Assembly (NCBI GenBank): GCA_029227035.1
Contig: JAQXZD010000034.1
Coordinates: 1-35,514, forward strand
Direction: 5' to 3'
Source: Lachnospiraceae bacterium
GTDB lineage: Bacteria > Bacillota > Clostridia > Lachnospirales > Lachnospiraceae
DNA: 35,514 bases
Positions within the stretch are counted from its first letter, which is position 1. Each line of letters starts with the position of its first letter. The position numbers and the translations under genes are program-made. The notes under the pieces are model-generated. The model was not told where the DNA came from and did no database searches. It saw only the letters and a program-made list of their open reading frames with translations. This document shows, piece by piece, positions 32,031 through 35,514 of this stretch.

Positions 32031-34187
32031 ATGAAGAGAATATTAAAAAACATGCTCCCATATTGGAAGTGGATTCTGGTTATTGTGGTTTTCCTGACGG
32101 TGCAGGCATATTGTGATCTGTCGTTGCCGCAATATACATCACAGATTATCGATGTGGGAATTGCCAACAGTGGAGTAGAGCATATCTTGCCGGAGAAGCT
32201 GACAGAAGAGGATTATGCAAAAACACAGCTTTTTATGACGAGTGAGGAGCGAGATCAGTTTGCTTCTTATTATACAAAAGATGCGGATTCTTATCAGTTG
32301 GACTGTGAAAAAGAAGAACTTGAGGAAGCGGATGAAGCATTCTTGGAGCCGATTGTCATGGTCTATCAGATGACGCAGATGGAGAATGCGGATGTGGACG
32401 AGGAAGCAGCGCAGATGATGCAGGCATTGGCTGCGGGAGCCCTGCCGGATGAACAAATTCTTGAGATGCGTGAGAAAGTATCTGAGCAGATGGAGACCGT
32501 GGGAAGCAGCACCTTACAGTCCATGGGTGTTACTTATGCGGTGGCATGTGATAAGAGTGCCGGTGTGGACGTGGATGCGATTCAGACCAGATATCTCTGG
32601 ATATCCGGTGCAAAGATGCTTGGGTTCACGCTTCTTATGGTGGCTGCGGCAATTGTTGTGGGTTACTGTGCTTCCATTGTGGGAGCCGGTGTCGGACGTG
32701 ATCTCCGTGATAAGACTTTCCGAAATGTGGTTTGTTATTCCAATGCGGAGATGAATCATTTTTCGACGGCATCTCTGATTACGAGAAGCACGAATGATGT
32801 TCAGCAGATTCAGATGGTGACAATTGTTTTCCTGCGTATGATTTTGTATGCGCCGATTGTCGGAATCGGTGGTATTGTGAAGGTGGCAGAGACTAAGTCC
32901 GGCATGGAATGGGTTATTGCACTGGCAGTCCTTCTGATTTTAGGTCTGGTTCTGTTTCTGGTATCGATTGCCATGCCGAAATTCAAGATTATGCAGGACC
33001 TTGTGGATCGGCTGAATCTGATTTCACGTGAGATTCTTACCGGATTAAATGTAATCCGGGCATTTGGAAGAGAGAAGAAGGAAGAGGAACGCTTTGATGA
33101 AGCCAACCGGGATCTGACGAAGACGCAGTTGTTTACCAACCGTGTCATGACTTTTATGATGCCGGGAATGATGATGATTATGTACTGCATTACCCTTCTG
33201 ATTGTATGGGTTGCTGCGGGAAGAATTGATAAAGGTTACATGCAGGTTGGTTCCATGACGGCATTTATTACTTACACGATGACAATCGTGATATCCTTTT
33301 TGATGCTGACTGCCATGTCCATTATGATGCCGCGTGCAGGTGTTGCTGCGGATCGAATCGAGGAGGTAATTAAGACCAAAAGCTCCATTAAGGATCCGGA
33401 GAATCCAAAGAAACTGGATCAGTGCAAGGGAGTGGTAAGGTTTTCACATGTAAATTTCCGGTATCCGGGCTCCGATGAGGATGCTGTGTCGGATATTGAC
33501 TTTGTGGCAGAACCGGGTAAGACCACCGCGATTATAGGAAGTACCGGCTGCGGTAAGTCCACGATTGTAAATCTGATGGTTCGTTTTTATGATGTGACAG
33601 GTGGAAAAATCGAACTGGATGGAGAAGACATCAGGGATTATACGCTGGAAGATTTGCGAGGACAGATTGGTCTGGTTCCGCAGAAGGGAATTCTGTTTTC
33701 CGGAACCATTGAAAGCAATCTTCGGTTTGGAGCGGAGAATGCTTCGGAGGAAGAGATTCATGAAGCTGCAGAGATTGCACAGGCTGCTGATTTCATCAAT
33801 GAAAAGTCGGATGGTTATGACAGTCATATCGCACAGGGCGGAAGCAATGTGTCCGGTGGTCAGAAGCAGCGTCTTGCAATTGCAAGGGCGATTGCAAAGC
33901 ATCCGAAGATTTATGTCTTTGATGACAGCTTTTCCGCGCTGGATATGAAGACGGATGCGGCTTTGCGGAAAGAGCTTGGAGAAAAGACAAAGGATGCAAC
34001 GGTTCTGATTGTGGCACAGCGAATCAGCACGATTTTGCATGCAGACCAGATTCTGGTACTGGATGATGGAAAGATTGTGGGAAAAGGCACTCATGAAGAA
34101 CTCCTTAGAAACTGCGAGGTATATGAGCAGATTGCGAGAAGCCAGTTGTCGGATAAGGAGCTTGGACTTGCAGGGGAGGTGAGATAA
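32031..34187 (+). CDS. ABC half-exporter with degenerate ATP site and large outer loop
   Basis: The 718-residue protein starts at ATG 32031 behind GAGGGAGG; the frame is open upstream but has no ribosome site there. After the first helix (about 10-35) a loop of about 145 polar, acidic residues (about 45-190) comes before the second helix, where ordinary half-exporters have a short turn. The remaining helices are normal. The ATPase domain has Walker A G-S-T-G-C-G-K-S-T and signature V-S-G-G-Q-K-Q-R. Walker B reads V-F-D-D-S-F-S-A-L-D, so Asp replaces the catalytic Glu, and the switch His is Gln (V-A-Q-R-I-S-T). Such a site is typical of one partner in heterodimeric exporters like TM287/288 or BmrCD. 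The next gene begins at the following base. Confidence 0.93.
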   Translation: MKRILKNMLPYWKWILVIVVFLTVQAYCDLSLPQYTSQIIDVGIANSGVEHILPEKLTEEDYAKTQLFMTSEERDQFASYYTKDADSYQLDCEKEELEEADEAFLEPIVMVYQMTQMENADVDEEAAQMMQALAAGALPDEQILEMREKVSEQMETVGSSTLQSMGVTYAVACDKSAGVDVDAIQTRYLWISGAKMLGFTLLMVAAAIVVGYCASIVGAGVGRDLRDKTFRNVVCYSNAEMNHFSTASLITRSTNDVQQIQMVTIVFLRMILYAPIVGIGGIVKVAETKSGMEWVIALAVLLILGLVLFLVSIAMPKFKIMQDLVDRLNLISREILTGLNVIRAFGREKKEEERFDEANRDLTKTQLFTNRVMTFMMPGMMMIMYCITLLIVWVAAGRIDKGYMQVGSMTAFITYTMTIVISFLMLTAMSIMMPRAGVAADRIEEVIKTKSSIKDPENPKKLDQCKGVVRFSHVNFRYPGSDEDAVSDIDFVAEPGKTTAIIGSTGCGKSTIVNLMVRFYDVTGGKIELDGEDIRDYTLEDLRGQIGLVPQKGILFSGTIESNLRFGAENASEEEIHEAAEIAQAADFINEKSDGYDSHIAQGGSNVSGGQKQRLAIARAIAKHPKIYVFDDSFSALDMKTDAALRKELGEKTKDATVLIVAQRISTILHADQILVLDDGKIVGKGTHEELLRNCEVYEQIARSQLSDKELGLAGEVR

Positions 34188-35514
34188 GTGCATAAAAAAC
34201 CAAACACAGAAAAGCCAAAGAACTTTAAAGGAGCAGTGGGAAAGCTGGTCCGTTATCTCGGAAGATATAAGTTCGCAATTCTTGCGGTCATGATTTTTGC
34301 CACGATATCCACGGTTTTTTCCGTTATCGGACCGAAGGTAATGGGAAAGGCAACGGATGCGCTGGCAGAAGGCTTGGGTAATAAGATTGCCGGAACCGGT
34401 TCCATTGATTTTACTTATATCGGAAAGATTTTACTGTTTACCTTGGGACTGTATATCTGCAGTGCGGTGTTCAGTTTTGCCCAGGGCATGATTATGACGG
34501 GGATTACCCAGAAGACCTGTTACCGTATGCGGCAGGACATCTCTAAGAAGATTAACCGCATGCCGATGAAATACTTTGAGAGTCGTACTTACGGAGAGGT
34601 TCTTTCCCGTATCACGAATGATGTGGATACCCTGGGACAGAGTCTGAACCAGAGTATTACCCAGATTATTACAAGCATTGCCACGATGATTGGAACACTT
34701 GTGATGATGATCTCAATATCCGGAATCATGACGCTGATTTCCATAGTCATCATTCCGATTTCCATTGCGCTGATTTCACTTGTGGTAAAGCATTCACAGA
34801 AATTCTTCCGGAAACAGCAGGAATATCTGGGACATATCAACGGACAGGTGGAGGAAGTATACAGCGGACAGCTTGTCATTCAGGCATACAATAAGCAGGA
34901 AGAGACCATTAAAAAGTTCGAAGAGACCAATGATATCCTGTATCAGTCCGGCTGGAAATCCCAGTTTTTGTCCGGTCTGATGCAGCCGATTATGATGTTT
35001 GTGGGAAACCTTGGCTATGTTGCGGTTGCAATATCCGGAGGACTTCTGGCAATGCAGGGAAAAATCGGAATTGGTTCCATACAGGCATTTATCCAGTATG
35101 TAAAGAATTTTTCACAGCCAATCCAGCAGATTGCGCAGGTTGCCAACCAGCTTCAGTCCATGACGGCGGCTGCGGAGCGTGTTTTTGAATTCCTGGAAGA
35201 AGAGGAAGAGGATATTGTTGTGGAAAATCCGGTGAAGCTTTCGCATTGTGACGGAAGCGTGGATTTCTCCCATGTTTGTTTTGGATACAACAGCGACCAG
35301 ACGATTATCCATGATTTTTCCGTCAACGTAAAGCCGGGACAGAAGGTTGCGATTGTTGGTCCGACCGGTGCAGGAAAAACCACGATGGTGAAGCTTCTCA
35401 TGCGTTTCTATGATGTGACTTCCGGTGCGATTCTGGTGGACGGACACGATGTTCGTGATTTTAACCGTCAGGATTTAAGAGATGCGTTTGGTATGGTGCT
35501 TCAGGACACATGGC
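34188..35514 (+). CDS. ABC half-exporter, partner of the previous gene (3' end missing)
   Basis: GTG 34188 directly follows the TAA of the previous gene, with a GGGGAGGTGAG ribosome site inside that gene's end. At least 442 residues are visible and the frame runs off the window. The N-terminus is cytoplasmic and basic (K-K-P-N-T-E-K-P-K). It is followed by helices of a type I exporter domain, a cytoplasmic coupling segment (I-N-R-M-P-M-K-Y-F-E-S-R-T-Y-G-E-V-L-S-R), and the start of the ATPase domain with Walker A G-P-T-G-A-G-K-T-T and the Q-loop M-V-L-Q-D-T-W. The signature and Walker B lie outside the window. Because the first partner has a degenerate site, this one should carry the catalytic Glu and His. 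The cargo is unknown. Confidence 0.92.
   Translation, partial: MHKKPNTEKPKNFKGAVGKLVRYLGRYKFAILAVMIFATISTVFSVIGPKVMGKATDALAEGLGNKIAGTGSIDFTYIGKILLFTLGLYICSAVFSFAQGMIMTGITQKTCYRMRQDISKKINRMPMKYFESRTYGEVLSRITNDVDTLGQSLNQSITQIITSIATMIGTLVMMISISGIMTLISIVIIPISIALISLVVKHSQKFFRKQQEYLGHINGQVEEVYSGQLVIQAYNKQEETIKKFEETNDILYQSGWKSQFLSGLMQPIMMFVGNLGYVAVAISGGLLAMQGKIGIGSIQAFIQYVKNFSQPIQQIAQVANQLQSMTAAAERVFEFLEEEEEDIVVENPVKLSHCDGSVDFSHVCFGYNSDQTIIHDFSVNVKPGQKVAIVGPTGAGKTTMVKLLMRFYDVTSGAILVDGHDVRDFNRQDLRDAFGMVLQDTW

Overview
The window looks like chromosomal DNA of a Gram-positive Clostridia of the Lachnospiraceae type. This rests on strong AGGAGG-type ribosome binding sites, a 58-residue S21 protein, a fused pilMN gene with no secretin gene, and ABC half-transporters of the kind common in gut Clostridia. 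Almost everything is on the + strand. I see no tRNA, rRNA, CRISPR array, insertion sequence or phage gene.

Region 1 (3-10590) starts with the 3' end of an EamA-type transporter, then a 49-residue membrane protein and alanyl-tRNA synthetase (alaS) behind a good sigma-A promoter. Five tightly spaced genes follow alaS in the same direction: a metallo-beta-lactamase-fold hydrolase, a GAF + HD-GYP cyclic-di-GMP phosphodiesterase with a large insert, a secreted FecR-domain/solenoid protein, a CHASE2 adenylate cyclase, and a secreted NHL-type propeller. Together they look like an envelope-sensing module that writes cAMP and erases c-di-GMP. rpsU follows with its own promoter and terminator.

Region 2 (10591-14847) holds a 190-nt multi-arm inverted-repeat element, a minus-strand LUD-domain protein, an MsbA-like ABC half-exporter, an Rpn/PD-(D/E)XK-type protein with a 24-bp repeat in its tail, and a 300-bp A-rich leader with repeated ACGAAA-like motifs.

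Region 3 (14848-31822) is a nearly complete type IV pilus locus behind one clear promoter. In order it encodes PilB, PilT, PilC, the major pilin PilA, prepilin peptidase PilD, a PilM-PilN fusion, PilO, and four minor prepilins: PilV-like, a 747-residue PilX/PilK-like protein with a predicted beta-helix, FimT-like and PilW-like. It ends with a very large secreted protein of about 1457 residues that is split by a -1 frameshift at an A6 run. The front third of that last gene is AT-rich compared with its flanks, suggesting allele exchange. Long hairpins sit between pilC and pilA and between pilD and pilMN, where stoichiometry could be set. A strong terminator closes the locus.

Region 4 (31890-35514) has a promoter and two adjoining ABC half-exporters. 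The first has a degenerate ATP site and a large extracytoplasmic loop. The second runs off the window end. They probably form one heterodimeric exporter.

The two most interesting units are the second-messenger/surface-sensing cluster and the pilus tip set. Their closeness suggests, but does not prove, that the first regulates the second. All family calls come from reading motifs by eye; no database search was run.
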